The notes: generated by a model not told the origin, from the letters alone. A stretch of DNA of 64,000 nucleotides from Mytilus edulis (GCF_963676685.1 NC_092351.1:39174733-39238732); one strand, 5' to 3'; shown: positions 35,701 through 46,007, counted from the stretch's first letter. Program-made: numbers and translations.

Positions 35701-38251
35701 TACACTAACTTTGTATATTGTATATTGTACACTACCTTTGTATATTGTACATTACTGTGGATTCATTTATTTTCATGGGTATCAATTTTTTGTGGATTGA
35801 AGAAAACCTCCATTTTCGAGGATATTTAATTTCGTGGTTTTGCTAATCTCTGCATACGAAACCCTTAGAAAATTTGTTATTTGTTAAACATATGAATTCG
35901 TGGTTCATCTGTATCCACGAAACCCACCAAAATTGGCACCCAACGAAAAATACTGATCCACTGTAACTTTATATAATGACTTACACTATCATCCCTAACC
36001 AGTTTCAGTTTTCTCTGCTGAACTATTTTCTGTATTCTCTTGCTATAGCTTGCATTACCAGCATGATTAGTACATCTGTTTGTGTTGTCAATTAAACAAC
36101 AGATCTGGTCATGACCATTACGGCTGTCTTCCTCAGTACTGAAAAAAAAATCATAAAAATAGTGTCATCTCTGAAAGATTACCTTACTGTAAACTACAGT
36201 TTGAGATAATCTATTGAAAACATTTAATTACTGATGACGAAACAATTTTACATTTAAAAGTATGTTTAATACCTTAATACAATTGAAAATTGGATGGGGA
36301 ATGTGACAAAGAGACAATAACCTAATCAACATGACCAAAGAGCAGAAAACACACAAAGGTCACCAATGTCTTCAAAACAGCTAGAAAATACTGCACCCAG
36401 AAGCAGGTTACAGTTGGCCTCTAAACAACAATTTGCAGTTTGAAATTTCATCTATGAGTGGATGTTTTAGTGAAAGTGGAAGAGAAATGTATAAATATAT
36501 TGATGATTAATTTACAGAGTGTCTTTCCTAGGTACTGTGTTTATCTACAAATGTATATGGTACAGGTTTTTAAGTAAAACCGGTTTATAAGAAGTTCTGT
36601 CATCAGGTACATGAGGTATTTTCAAATAAATTGGAATTGAAAAGCAGGTATTGTTTCATTCTTTCAGTACTTTTTTCGTCAATGATCATTTATTTTTAAC
36701 TTAAAAACTACCTCTGCTTAGGTCTATGTAACCATAAATGTGTTTTTCTCCTCCTTTTCTTTCCTTCTTTTGCTGATCCCTGTAAAATGAATCAAATCTT
36801 AGAGAATAATCACATATTAGGTAAAGAATACCACATAAAAGTTAATTTCTTTTCATATAACTTTCTGAAATATACACTGTAGCCTAAATTGAACAAAAGA
36901 ATTCCAATATTTAATAAAATAATTGCTTTCGTGCATGTTAAAAATAAAATACTACATTGATGGGATGTTCACTAAGCTCTTTACTGACCTATATTTGTCA
37001 TTTTAATATATCATATACTAAGGGACGACAACTTAAGTTCAATGTAGGATAAACAACTTAATTCACATACATGTAGTTTTTTTCACTGAAAATCGATTTT
37101 GGATTAACAAAACTTGCAGCCATGTTGACCCCCACCCCCAAACTATTTGATTTAAGTTTTTTATCCTACATCGATCTTTTGATGTCATCCCTAAAAACCA
37201 AGGGCTTTTTTACAGTCTAATTGTATTGTAACTGTGTAATTTTGAAAAATTCTATATATAGCTAATAGCTTTTTAAGGAAAAAGAACATTGATTAGCATA
37301 GATACATAGGCTAAGGAAAAAGAACATTGATTAGCATAGATACATAGCCTATGTATCTATGCTAATCAATGTTCTTTTTCCTTAAAAATGTAGTCTTTAC
37401 ATGCCCCTTGTGGGCCCTTTATTGGTAATAAAATATATCTTCTCTTATCTCTTATATTGTCTTTCTGTATTAACATCAAAGTCCTAGGAGGAGTTGAATT
37501 CCAACTTAACCAATTAGCTCAATAAAAACTAAATGTGTCACTTTCAAGCCAGGAGCTCAGAGTGTTTTTTTTTTAATTGTTCGGTGTTATTGACTAAAAT
37601 AACCCTCTGGGTATGTGTATGTCTGTCTCTTTTAAAGATTTCCTGGTATTACTACATTGCTGTCTGATTGGCCTTTGATATGTGTTCATGACATCAAATA
37701 CATTTTTCTTTCAATATCTATTCTTGATTACAGCATTGTGTAAACTTTTAAATAAGATGTTTATAAACATTGTGACCTTTAGATGTTTATGAACATTGTG
37801 ACCTTTAGATGTTTATTTACATTGTGACCTTTAGATGTTTATTTACATTGTGACCTTTAGATGTTTATAAACATTGTGACCTTTAGATGTTTATTTACAT
37901 TGTGACCTTTAGATGTTTATTAACATTGTGACCTTTAGATGTTTATTAACATTGTGACCTTTGGTGTTAATTTCCAGAGTGACCTTTTGATGTTAGGTGT
38001 GACAGTGGTTTTTTTTACATTCTCATGCTTTTTATTTGATAGTTGTGTTTTTAGTTATCATACCACAAGTTTTATTATTATCTTTATAAATTATACTTTA
38101 CAAGTACCTGACTATTTTCGTCAAACTGGTAATCACCGGTTTTATTATTCATGGAATCTTCTGCAGCTTTACATAGTGTTGGTAGGGCTGAGTAACTATG
38201 TATAGCATTGCTATGGTTACCAGAATACAATGATGAAACTTCAGAACTCAT
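29755..38251 (-). CDS. SAP30L: SAP30/SAP30L family Sin3-HDAC complex subunit
   Basis: Nuclear adaptor of the Sin3A-HDAC corepressor. Six coding exons join in one frame: 38108-38251, 36712-36779, 35985-36138, 34079-34201, 32548-32646, 29755-29877, giving 236 aa with a TAA stop. The zinc-finger module has C84/C85, C93, C129 and H132 ([10 protein letters not shown] ... YICDYH), followed by the basic RTKRKRK (about 140-146) seen in the family as NLS and phosphoinositide-binding patch. An acidic linker leads to the Sin3-binding domain (about 164-225: [28 protein letters not shown]). The core fits SAP30L slightly better than SAP30; a single invertebrate gene usually represents both. The first 71 residues precede the point where vertebrate SAP30L begins and include [19 protein letters not shown]. 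The ATG lies 26 nt inside an exon with an acceptor at 38278-38280, so at least one upstream 5' UTR exon is expected. Confidence 0.94.
30151..30897. mobile_element. Fold-back MITE with 220-bp arms and TTAA (or TA) borders
   Basis: Arms of about 220 bp (30155-30378 and 30676-30893) are inverted copies starting GGTTTATGTACCCTTCTGTA, separated by about 300 bp. TTAA sits at both outer edges (30151-30154 and 30894-30897), fitting a TTAA-specific superfamily such as piggyBac; TA duplication of a mariner-type element cannot be excluded. It is in the last SAP30L intron. The long frame through the left arm is not a gene. Confidence 0.8.
31383..32456 (+). mobile_element. Helitron-like non-autonomous element
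   Basis: Starts TAGAGGCTCTAAAGAGCCTG (a small hairpin). It contains two partial monomers, each with GGGCAATAACTCCT, GGTCATGTTGACTTATTT, CTATCTATAATAATATTCAA and CAATTCAGGGGCAGCAACC. It ends with a GACGAC-rich stretch, a CACCT-loop-AGGTG stem and CTAA. A CTRR end preceded by a short hairpin is the known Helitron 3' signature. Inverted relatives lie at 54778 and 60590. It is in the last SAP30L intron. Confidence 0.7.
32705..32908. mobile_element. GTGGATTCATT-family MITE
   Basis: Ends ATGTGGATTCATTAATATTC and, inverted, CTGTGGATTCATTTATTTTC, with TA at both sides (32703-32704, 32909-32910). It lies 57 bp upstream of the SAP30L exon at 32548-32646, in the intron before it. Confidence 0.8.
33108..33305. 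mobile_element. Diverged GTGGATTCATT-family MITE
   Basis: Left end GTGTAGATTCATTTATTTTT, then AATTTTTGTGGATATTTGAT and AAATTGGTATCC match the family order, but the right end is poorly kept. 33305-34070 is AT-rich intron with no recognised feature. Confidence 0.6.
34760..35753. repeat. 1-kb satellite of 20-bp and 26-30-bp TTTGTATATTGTA units
   Basis: The first half (to about 35300) is a 20-bp unit TTTGTATATTGTATATTACC with variants. The second half mixes in a longer unit with an extra TGTATAT insertion, so the basic period changes. The array lies in the SAP30L intron between 34201 and 35985 and ends exactly at a MITE. Overlapping long frames in all three plus-strand phases come from the repeat and are not genes. 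Confidence 0.95.
35755..35963. mobile_element. 209-bp GTGGATTCATT-family MITE with TA duplication
   Basis: Ends CTGTGGATTCATTTATTTTC and, inverted, CAGTGGATCAGTATTTTTCG, with TA flanks (35753-35754, 35964-35965). The interior is nearly palindromic with TTCGTGGTTTTGC and ATTCGTGGTTCATCTGTA. It lies 21 bp downstream of a SAP30L exon donor and directly abuts the satellite. Confidence 0.85.
36288..36430 (-). repeat. Interspersed repeat family A, reverse copy
   Basis: GGGGAATGTGACAAAGAGAC, AGAGCAGAAAACACACAAAG and GTTGGCCTCTAAACAAC match 2337-2547 in the same orientation. It is in a SAP30L intron. Confidence 0.75.
37016..37193. mobile_element. Short MITE with AGGGACGACA / TGTCATCCCT ends
   Basis: Inverted ends AGGGACGACAACTTAA and TGATGTCATCCC, then inner arms ATGTAGGATAAA and TTTATCCTACAT, flanked by TA. 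About 170 bp; in the first SAP30L coding intron. Confidence 0.65.
37275..37383. repeat. Direct-plus-inverted 36-bp triplet forming a perfect hairpin
   Basis: The same 35-36 bp sequence (starts AAGGAAAAAGAACATTGATT) occurs at 37275-37310 and 37313-37347, then as an exact inverted copy at 37348-37383. The second and third copies abut and make a near-spacerless cruciform. Confidence 0.92.
37757..37963. repeat. 26-bp minisatellite, eight units
   Basis: The unit is ATGTTTATAAACATTGTGAC plus CTTTAG, varying only at the TTATNNACA positions. Each holds TGACCTTT, the complement of an AAAGGTCA half-site. It is in the first SAP30L coding intron, about 145 bp downstream of the first coding exon. Confidence 0.93.
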
Positions 38252-38379
38252 AATTCTACTGGGGATCCATTTAAATTCTGAAATAAGCATAAAAAATCTA
38301 TAATATTATTACTTCAAAAAGAGAGGCAAAATTTATGATATCAAAAGGATATTCAAATTCATAAGTTGAAAAGCAAATC

Positions 38380-38535
38380 AAACTGAAAATGGCATGGCAA
38401 AAAGCAATAAAAAGCCAACTAACAGTACACAAAATACAACATAGAAAACCAAAGATTGAGCAACATGAACCCCATCAAAAACCAAGGTGACCTCAAGAGC
38501 TCCAGAATAGTAAGCAGATCCTGCTCCACATGTGA
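38380..38535. repeat. Dispersed short repeat, 5' of the SAP30L start exon
   Basis: Contains ACAACATAGAAAACCAAAGA, GAGCAACATGAACCCCATCA and TAAGCAGATCCTGCTCCACA, a phrase set I associate with abundant bivalve repeats. No second copy in the window confirms it. Confidence 0.45.
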
Positions 38536-38731
38536 ACCCAGTCATGTTGCTAATGTTAGTATAAACTTGGTGATAGTGTAAGTGTAATTTATATTAGTAA
38601 GTAACTTTTTAACTTATGAAATGCATCATGTTAAGAACTATATCCTACATGGTAATATGAAAATAGTCAATGCCACATTACAATGAGAGTTGTTTAACTA
38701 TTAACAATCAAGTGATACAATCTTCCACATG

Positions 38732-39351
38732 TGAGTCTTTTAGGCATTTAAATTGACCCTTCCCTCACATCGACAAATCAAATTGATGTGATCTGCTCAA
38801 AAATTTCATCTAGACTATATCTACTATTAAAGATTAAGAAATTTCTAAATCTAGTCTGCAGAAAATTATTCTATAATGGTTATATCTTGCCACTAATTGA
38901 TTATTGTTGTATAGTGTGGAGTAGTTGTAGCAGTGAGGGTTTAAATAGGATATTAAAGTTACAGAAGAGAGCTGCTAGATTAATACTAGAAACAGACCCT
39001 TTCGCTCCTTCTGAGCCCTTATTCAATCACTTAAACTGGATGACAGTTGAACAGAGAATAAAATATCACAAGTTTGTGATGACATTTATAAGGGCATTAA
39101 AAATGATGCCCCATCATATCTTACTAACATAAACAAGTTTCATAATGTTTCAGACAGAAATCCATACCCCTTGAGAAATGCTGTTCAAGGAAACCTCATA
39201 TTTCCTAAACCAAAAAAACAGAATTGTTCAAAAAATCTTTTATGTATTCTAGACAATTTTTGTGGAATAATTTGCCAATACCGTTAAGAAATATTAAAAA
39301 TGTTAATTCTTTCAAATATAAAATAACAGATCATTTATTGAAATCAACCTA
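38732..39351 (+). pseudogene. Decayed LINE reverse-transcriptase C-terminus
   Basis: The frame at 38788-39132 has the non-LTR retrotransposon signature after the RT palm: KISSRLYLLLKIK, GYILPLIDYCCIVWSSCS, ILKLQKRAARLILETD, PSEPLFNHLNWMTVEQR. The frame can be followed back to about 38732 through an in-frame stop, and forward through two shifts to QFLWNNLPIPLRN, SFKYKITDHLL and a TAG at about 39351. It is 5'-truncated and broken by at least one stop and two shifts, so not a working gene. Clade not determined. Confidence 0.88.
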
Positions 39352-39372
39352 GTTGTATAAATAATATTAATA

Positions 39373-40378
39373 AACAGCGCCATGAGCGCATGATACGCCC
39401 GACGTCTTATGTGGAAGTCTTATGCAATAATCATAAATAGTTTCTGAGAAAGTTTTAAGCAAAAACCATATATTGTTTTAGAGACACAGCGGGACATGTA
39501 AAACCCCCCACCCTGGTTTTTTTTTACAAAAAACTAAATATTACCAAAATAAAATTTTGAATCAAAACCAAAAAGTATACAGATCTTTAGATTAATATAA
39601 CAAAGAAGTGTGTAAAGTTTTAAGCAATAATCATAAATTATTTTTGAGATACGGCGCGACATGTTAAAAAACCCTCCCGTTTTACAAAATACTCAATAAC
39701 AAAATTTTGAATAATCACCAAAAAGTATACAGATCTTTAGATTAATTAAACAAAGAAGTGTGTAAAGTTTTAAGCAATAATCATAAATCGTTTTTGAGAT
39801 ACGGCACAACATGTTAAAAAAAAACTCCCCCTTTTTTACAAAATACTAATAACTCAAAAAGAAAATTTTGAATCATCACCAAAAAGTATACAGATCTTTA
39901 AATTAATATAACAAGGACATGTGTAAAGTTTAAACAATAATCATAAATAGTTTTTGAGATATGGCACGACATGTAAAAAAAAACCTCCCCCTTTTTTACA
40001 AAATACTCAATAACTCAAAAATGAAATTTTGAATCATCACCAAAAAGTATACAGATATTGAGATTAATATAACTAAGAAGTGTTTAAAGTTTAAAGTCAT
40101 AATCAAGAATCATTTTTGAGATACAGTGCGACATGTGAAAAAAACACACCCCTGTTTTAGTTATAAAGTGCCACAACTCAAAAAGTTTAAATCTTATTTT
40201 CACCAAAAAGTATACAGATCATTTGACCATCATAAGAAACAACTATATTAAGTTTCATGAAATTTGGATTAGTCATTCTCAAGTTACGGTGCGACATGTT
40301 TACGCCGGCCAGACAGACGGACACTGGACATTTGTATACCATAATACGTCCCGTCAAAATTTGGACGGGCGTATAAAA
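39373..40378 (+). mobile_element. Tandem-monomer element nested in the LINE 3' region
   Basis: Five monomers of roughly 155 bp with GTGTAAAGTTTTAAGCAATA, TGAGATACGGCGCGACATGT and CACCAAAAAGTATACAGATC, between ends GCATGATACGCCCGACGTC and a hairpin CCCGTC-loop-GACGGG followed by CGTATAAAAA. The body is non-coding. It separates the LINE frame from a LINE-like tail at 40480-40590. Confidence 0.75.
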
Positions 40379-40590
40379 ACTGATTATGTCATCAGGTTTA
40401 TTTTTTCATCACATTTTATCAAATTGTATTGAACGCTATTATCATACTTGACTTTTTATACTAATGCATGCAATGTATATGATTGCATTTTGTTTGATTT
40501 TTCATGATGAGGGCCTCAGGGAAGATTAGTTATATAGCTAACTGTGTAACCCTCTTAAAATAAAGTATTGTTGTTGTTGTTATTATTGAC
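40379..40590 (+). repeat. Probable LINE 3' UTR with TTG/TTA tail
   Basis: GATGAGGGCCTCAGGGAAGA, then CCCTCTTAAAATAAAGTATT and a (TTG)n(TTA) microsatellite, as in 3' ends of CR1-like LINEs. The link to the LINE frame at 38732 is an inference from position and orientation. Confidence 0.55.
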
Positions 40591-40749
40591 TGAATTTATT
40601 GAAATGAACAAGAAATGTGTTACAATGATGCTTTTTCCTGAATCTATATTCAAACAAATGTACACTGATTTGGAAGATTTCCTGCAGTTATGGTATGCAT
40701 CTGTAAATAAAAAAAGTCGTGCAGCTAGGAGTTATAACAATTCTACAAG

Positions 40750-40965
40750 GCAACAAGAGGCTGTCACAACGACAGCAAACCGGATTTATTAACATTTATT
40801 TGTGTCCTTGCAATATCACAAGAACCATAAGTGATGAACAGTGAAATTGAAAATCATCAATATCAAATTTGACCTCAATTTTGTCATCAGTATCAACATG
40901 TTAAAATTTGAAAAGCTTGGGTTAAATAATTCATGAGTAAATGCAACAGCATGAATGGAAACGCC
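40750..40965 (-). repeat. Right end of a pearl/Helentron-like element, inverted
   Basis: Reverse complement of the right end of 23317-24396: AACAAGAGGCTGTCACAACG, the hairpin, AAACCGGATTTATTAACA, then one diverged monomer. Confidence 0.8.
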
Positions 40966-41390
40966 ATTTTTGCGTGAGTAGATCTAAGGTTATTCGGATT
41001 AAACATATTTACACTTTTGGTATTTAGCTGAATCTCTCTGCATGACCTTAGATCTACTCCGAATCACCTTTTGACGTCAAGCAACAATCACTTTTAAATT
41101 GTGACGTCAAATATTTTAAATTATGATGTCAAAGTTTACAGGAACCTGTGTGATTTTACGTAATGGCAGACAAATTTGCATTTAGTTTCTTGTGTATAAT
41201 TCAGAGTTTAGTATGACGTCCATTCTCACTGTACTAGTATACATATTTTTAGGGGCCAGCTGAAGGACACCTACGGGTGCGGGAATTCTCGCTACATTGA
41301 AGACCCATTGGTGGCCTTCGGCTGTTGTCTGCTTTATGGTCGGGTTGTTGTCGCTTAGACACATTCCCCATTTCCTTTCTCAATTTTAAG
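40966..41390 (+). repeat. CRE-MITE interior plus family A copy
   Basis: 41070-41180 matches the interior of the MITE at 17767-17928 (TTTTGACGTCAAGCAACAAT, AGGAACCTGTGTGATTT). Its own flanks are an inverted pair GAGTAGATCTAAGG and CCTTAGATCTACTC. 41190-41390 is a forward family A copy with TTTAGGGGCCAGCTGAAGGA and CATTGGTGGCCTTCGGCTGT. Confidence 0.7.
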
Positions 41391-41494
41391 TGTAAATACG
41401 TCTTTTCCCTTTTGCAAGCCTTCCTGTGTTTCTGAAAAAATTACTACATCATCAGCATACATGTACATAAGACAGTCTACTCTACGGTTATTAA

Positions 41495-41641
41495 CAGTGG
41501 CGGATCCAGGGGGGGTTCCGGGGTGCGCACCCCCCCTTTATTTTTGCCGATCAATGCATTTGTATCGGGACATATGTTTTGCACCCCCCCTTTGCCCTGG
41601 GTTAGCACCCTCCCTTTCGAAAATTCCTGCATCCGCCCCTG
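41495..41641. mobile_element. 147-bp MITE with CAGTGGCGGATCCAGG ends
   Basis: Ends CAGTGGCGGATCCAGG and, inverted, CAGGGGCGGATGCAGG, flanked by the direct repeat ATTAA (41490-41494 and 41642-41646). The interior is rich in G and C runs. Short frames on both strands are artefacts. Confidence 0.8.
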
Positions 41642-41880
41642 ATTAATATTTACTGGAGCGACCCGGAGTGAAATACTGGTAGAATTCATAAATTATATTG
41701 GTAAAATGACCAACTTTCTGTATGTTTGTGAACTGTTACACTAGTCTGTCGAAAAAAATGAATATATATTACAAGTTGAATCAAATTTACAGGTCTTTCT
41801 GCAATCGCTTTTTGTTTTCCAAAAAAAATACTCTATTTCAATAACCTAGAGATAATAATAATACTCACAACATCACTTAC

Positions 41881-42435
41881 AAGAAAAAAATGACTGTTTA
41901 TACAATATTCGCAAATTGGTTTTCTCTACACACTAAAACCTCAATCTGTCAACAAACACACAACCGTGTTTTAGTTTGAAATGGCGGCTGTTGTGTACAT
42001 GCATTGCAAGTTCAGAGGTTAACACGCCAAATATGGCAAAAAGACTCCGCCCATATATTTATATTTTGTTTTTGTGAAATTTTGTTTAGATTTGCCAAAG
42101 CATAATTTTTAAAGATCATAAAAAAAATTATTGTTTGTTTCTTGAAAAATTACAATCAGATGCATATCATTAAATTCAGTCAAGTGTTGCAGTCACAATG
42201 ATCTCTATTTGTTTACAACCAATGTGATTTTCAAACGTAAGTCACATGTCAAAATCTCCTTTGACTTATCAATTTACATAAACGTCACGCACCTGCTAAA
42301 TCATTGATTGGTCAATAAATCCATTCAATCGACAAATCATCCAATCAACGTTCACGATTCGCCCCATAGCTTTGTCTATGTAGCCTGCATACTGTAGCGT
42401 GGGTTATCATTGCGGCATTTCCAGCTTGGGTATAG
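41881..42435. promoter_or_regulatory. Candidate bidirectional promoter, SAP30L (minus) and HMGB (plus)
   Basis: Minus side: a YY1-type GCCGCCATTTC on the minus strand (41978-41988) with a consensus donor GTAAGT on the same strand at about 41880 could mark a SAP30L 5' UTR exon. Plus side: CCAAT boxes at 42219-42223 and 42341-42345, an inverted one at 42307-42311, and a donor GTAAGT after TATAG at 42435 could mark the 5' UTR exon of HMGB copy 1, with an intron to the acceptor at 45979. The interval is repeat-free. Transcription starts are inferred only. Confidence 0.4.
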
Positions 42436-45400
42436 GTAAGTCTGATCAATTTTAAATTATTTCAAATGTGAAAAAAATATTTTAATAATTATTATGCAAA
42501 AGTAAAAGGATTTATCTTTCATTTTCATTAATTTGGTATAACTTGCGTTATCGGTGGAGGATGCATTTTGCCTCTGAAAAGTGTTGATTTTGCAGGATTA
42601 ACACTGTAAGCAACCGCCATTACTTTATGCTTGTGGATGCCATTGCTGTAGTATTTGGATTACTCGCCCTGATATTTTTTTTCTGGTAAGGTAACATGTC
42701 AAAATAAGTAAAGACGTTTTATAATATTGGCATTTGCTACATTTCTGTAAAATTTGAACAACCAGCGTTACTGAAAAGTTGTCGAAATCGACGATTCATT
42801 TTGTCGTTCCTTTGTGAAGAAAGCCGTACACAGCCATCAACGATAAACCAAGGCATTTGCATTGTACATAGAGTTACTATATAACCATAGGATTCTATGG
42901 GCAATGAAAACGGAAACCTTAAACTTTCTTGGAAACGATTGTAATTGATATTTAGCGAAATAACATCGAAGAAGGGTTAAATTTAACTGGACTTTCATTC
43001 ATAGTATTGGAATTTGACTTTGAGAAGGTGCTTTTTGAGGTCGTAGTTTGTCGGCGGCAGAAATATGCGCCATGTCTGATTTTTACATTGAACAACATAG
43101 GGAAAATATCTTGCATAGGATAGCATGGGGAAAAATTTATAATGTTTAAAAAAAAATATTTACTAAATTAATATTAACAGTGAAAGTTTAAAATCAATCT
43201 TTGTTTGTATTTCAATCTTTTCTTTGTTCCAAAACAGATGGAAACAGGTTTAAAAACATAAATTATGAATTTTGAAATATTTTCATAGAGAATGCATAGG
43301 AACATCTGTGGGTGATTTTTTATTCCATATTCAAGCAGATTATATGCTTTAGTGGCAAAAATGGAATTTGATACTAATAATTCTCCCCTGATATTATTTC
43401 TTTTTATTGATTTTAAAATCAGACTTGTTGTTAGTGTGAATTTTTATGAAAAGGACAACAACAGCTGAAGTTTCAATGCAAAAATACTGACTAAATTGTG
43501 ATGTATTTTTTAAAAATTCATTCAATGTTTTAAATTGCATGATCCTTCAACGTAATAACTTAAGTTCCAAACAAGAAGTGCGGTTTGTAAATCATCTTGA
43601 GATATATAATTCCACTGACTTTCATCATTGAACAGGGTATATTTTTCTCGAAAACTTTTTATGATTGAAATGTAGCATATTCATTTTCCTTAAGATAAAT
43701 AGTATTCTAATTCACTGAGATGTTACTTTTATTCCACAAAGTTTTGCCCTTTTAATCTCAACAATATTCAGCTAAAAAAATCATTTGGACATTTGAATGA
43801 ATCATTTATGGCAGAGTGTTTCTACTGTAGATCCTGCCATTTTTCAATGAAAGACATCCAATTTTTTACTCCCTGATTAGTCCTGCCTAGAAATTCCTTT
43901 TTTAGGTTGACTAAATGTATGATATAATACAAAAGACTTGAAAAGGCACTCTTTATTAATAAAAATGAACACGGTTACCTTGGACATTTCTACATGAACA
44001 GCGCATGGATTTGAAGTTGATGATCATGTATGACGTTCCATCAAAACTCGTCTATCATTCGGTATTTCGAGAAAAATGATCGTGAATTTCGAAAAAAATA
44101 AGTAACTGTGACCAAGTATTGTGATATGAATGTGAAGGAAATCTTATCAAGGAGACACATGCAAGGTCAGTATTTAATCTAATTTTATTGAATTTTATTT
44201 TTAAGGATAAAAATCGGTAAAAAATAAAAATCTGAAAACTGATTATTTCATGAGAAAAAATCCAGTTTTATAAAGCTCACTGTTAAACCATATTGCTCAT
44301 CAATTTCGATATAAAAAAAATGGCAAATATTTTCTTCATTATATGAATATTACTGTTTTAAATGGCTCATAAAATTATTTTGTAGTATTTTAATCAAAAA
44401 TTTTGCCACAATTGGCATATTTAATAACATGAAATTGATATTAGATTGTGAAAAATCAAGTATTGCTTTTGATTATTTCCAAAGATCACAGACAATTATT
44501 GTTGATAAAATTCATTAAAGCTCTGAAATGATCTGTAATAAATTGAATAAAGAAAGGTTGAATTCTTTGTAGAAAAAAAAGGGGGAGGTGTTGTAGATAT
44601 TATGGTTTTACTCTTGCAAATATTAAGAATTGTTTTATTACAGATTTTAGATGTTTTCACAGAATAAGTTACCAGATCTTTCACATTCAATTGCAATACT
44701 TGAGCACCCATTATTTCATGATCATTTTTCTCGACATACCGAATGAAGGCAGTGAAACGGACATGTTTTAATAAACTATTGAACATAACTTTTGTTTTTC
44801 ACTTTGCCACTGGCTGTCAATTTGAGTCACGGGCAATCCATATAATGTTATTAAGACTGTAATAAATTAGTGATTATCCAGTACTCATTGAGATTAATTC
44901 TGACATTCTTGGGATTTCAATTGTCAAGTGACATGGACTGGCCAAATAATATAGAAAAATTAGCAAAAATTGATAGTGGAAATATTAACCAAAATATTTT
45001 TAGGGGGTCTTGAAATTTTTACCTATTGTTTTTCCGTGAAGAACCAAATATTTGGAAATCTGCTGCATTTTTCATGTATTGATACCAATTCCAGATTTTG
45101 CCTTTGATGTGAAATTAGTTTTTTTATCAACATGAAATGAAATCTATAATATAAGATGCTGTATGTTGCTAGCTTTATTAAATATGGGATAAAATATTTA
45201 AGTAATGCTAAACTTTTAACCAGCTGTTTACTTGAGCTTAAAAATAACTTTCTTTATAAAGCAGTATCATATTCGAGTAGGAATTATCTCCCCTTCACCA
45301 TGCAATTATACTATGCTTTGTTCGTATGGTATGGAATGAATTAATGTACTGCTCTAATCAGGGCAACAGCATAGAACTGATAAAATGTGTTTGTGCAATT

Positions 45401-45979
45401 TAAAGTATGAATCATTCAAAAATTACTTGATAAATATTCTCCATTTGATGGGTCGTGCCCAACTGGTTTTATTTTCACTGAGCAGTCACAGCTTTTATAA
45501 GATATGGTGCATATTAAATTCAACAATGTCTTGCACAAATGAATTAAACAACCAGGACAGTTACCTGACTTTATATTCAAGGTTTCCAAAAGCAATATAT
45601 TAACTGAATGGTGCACCATATAAACTTTTGTTTACTTTTTGATGCAAATAATAGATTTTTTTTGTTTAGCCCATTAGTTTTTTTCTTAAAAGGGAGACAG
45701 ATGTACATTAAAACATCTACAGCATCTATGATTCATTCATTTTGATCATAAAAACTTCTTTAACATTAGAAAATAATAACTTTTCATTCAGTGTCTGATA
45801 ATGATCTTGCAGTTATGGCTAACAAATTTGCTCCTTTTTCAAACAAAATGTCCAGTAGAAACTGAAACTCAATGGTTAAGACCAGTACCAGCTAAAGTCT
45901 TGAGTGCTAAGTAATAGCCTACAATGTTTATATTCAAATGGTTTTTTTTCTTGTAAAGAGTTTAATCATTTTATTTCAG
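42436..45979 (+). other. Probable 5' UTR intron of HMGB copy 1, no gene seen
   Basis: Read on both strands without finding a supported exon. An inverted pair ATTCGGTA/TACCGAAT plus TTCTCGA/GAGAAAAATGATC lies at about 44056-44086 and 44715-44745. The last 400 bp or so (45600-45979) resemble sequence upstream of copy 2 (49150-50235), showing that copy 2 arose with some of this intron attached. Confidence 0.5.
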
Positions 45980-46007
45980 AAATATTTCAATTTAATATTC
46001 AATCAAG

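Noticed and set aside
34765-35829. Several overlapping open frames of 95-161 codons rich in Tyr, Ile, Leu and Cys, resembling a membrane protein
   Set aside because: They exist in three phases at once because the 20-bp satellite has no stop in its units; the exons of SAP30L on the other strand skip this intron.
38788-39132. 114-codon frame as a possible host gene
   Set aside because: Its motifs are those of a non-LTR retrotransposon RT tail and the frame is broken on both sides.
41461-41689. Pro/Gly-rich frames on both strands
   Set aside because: They lie across a 147-bp MITE with G and C runs and its target duplication.
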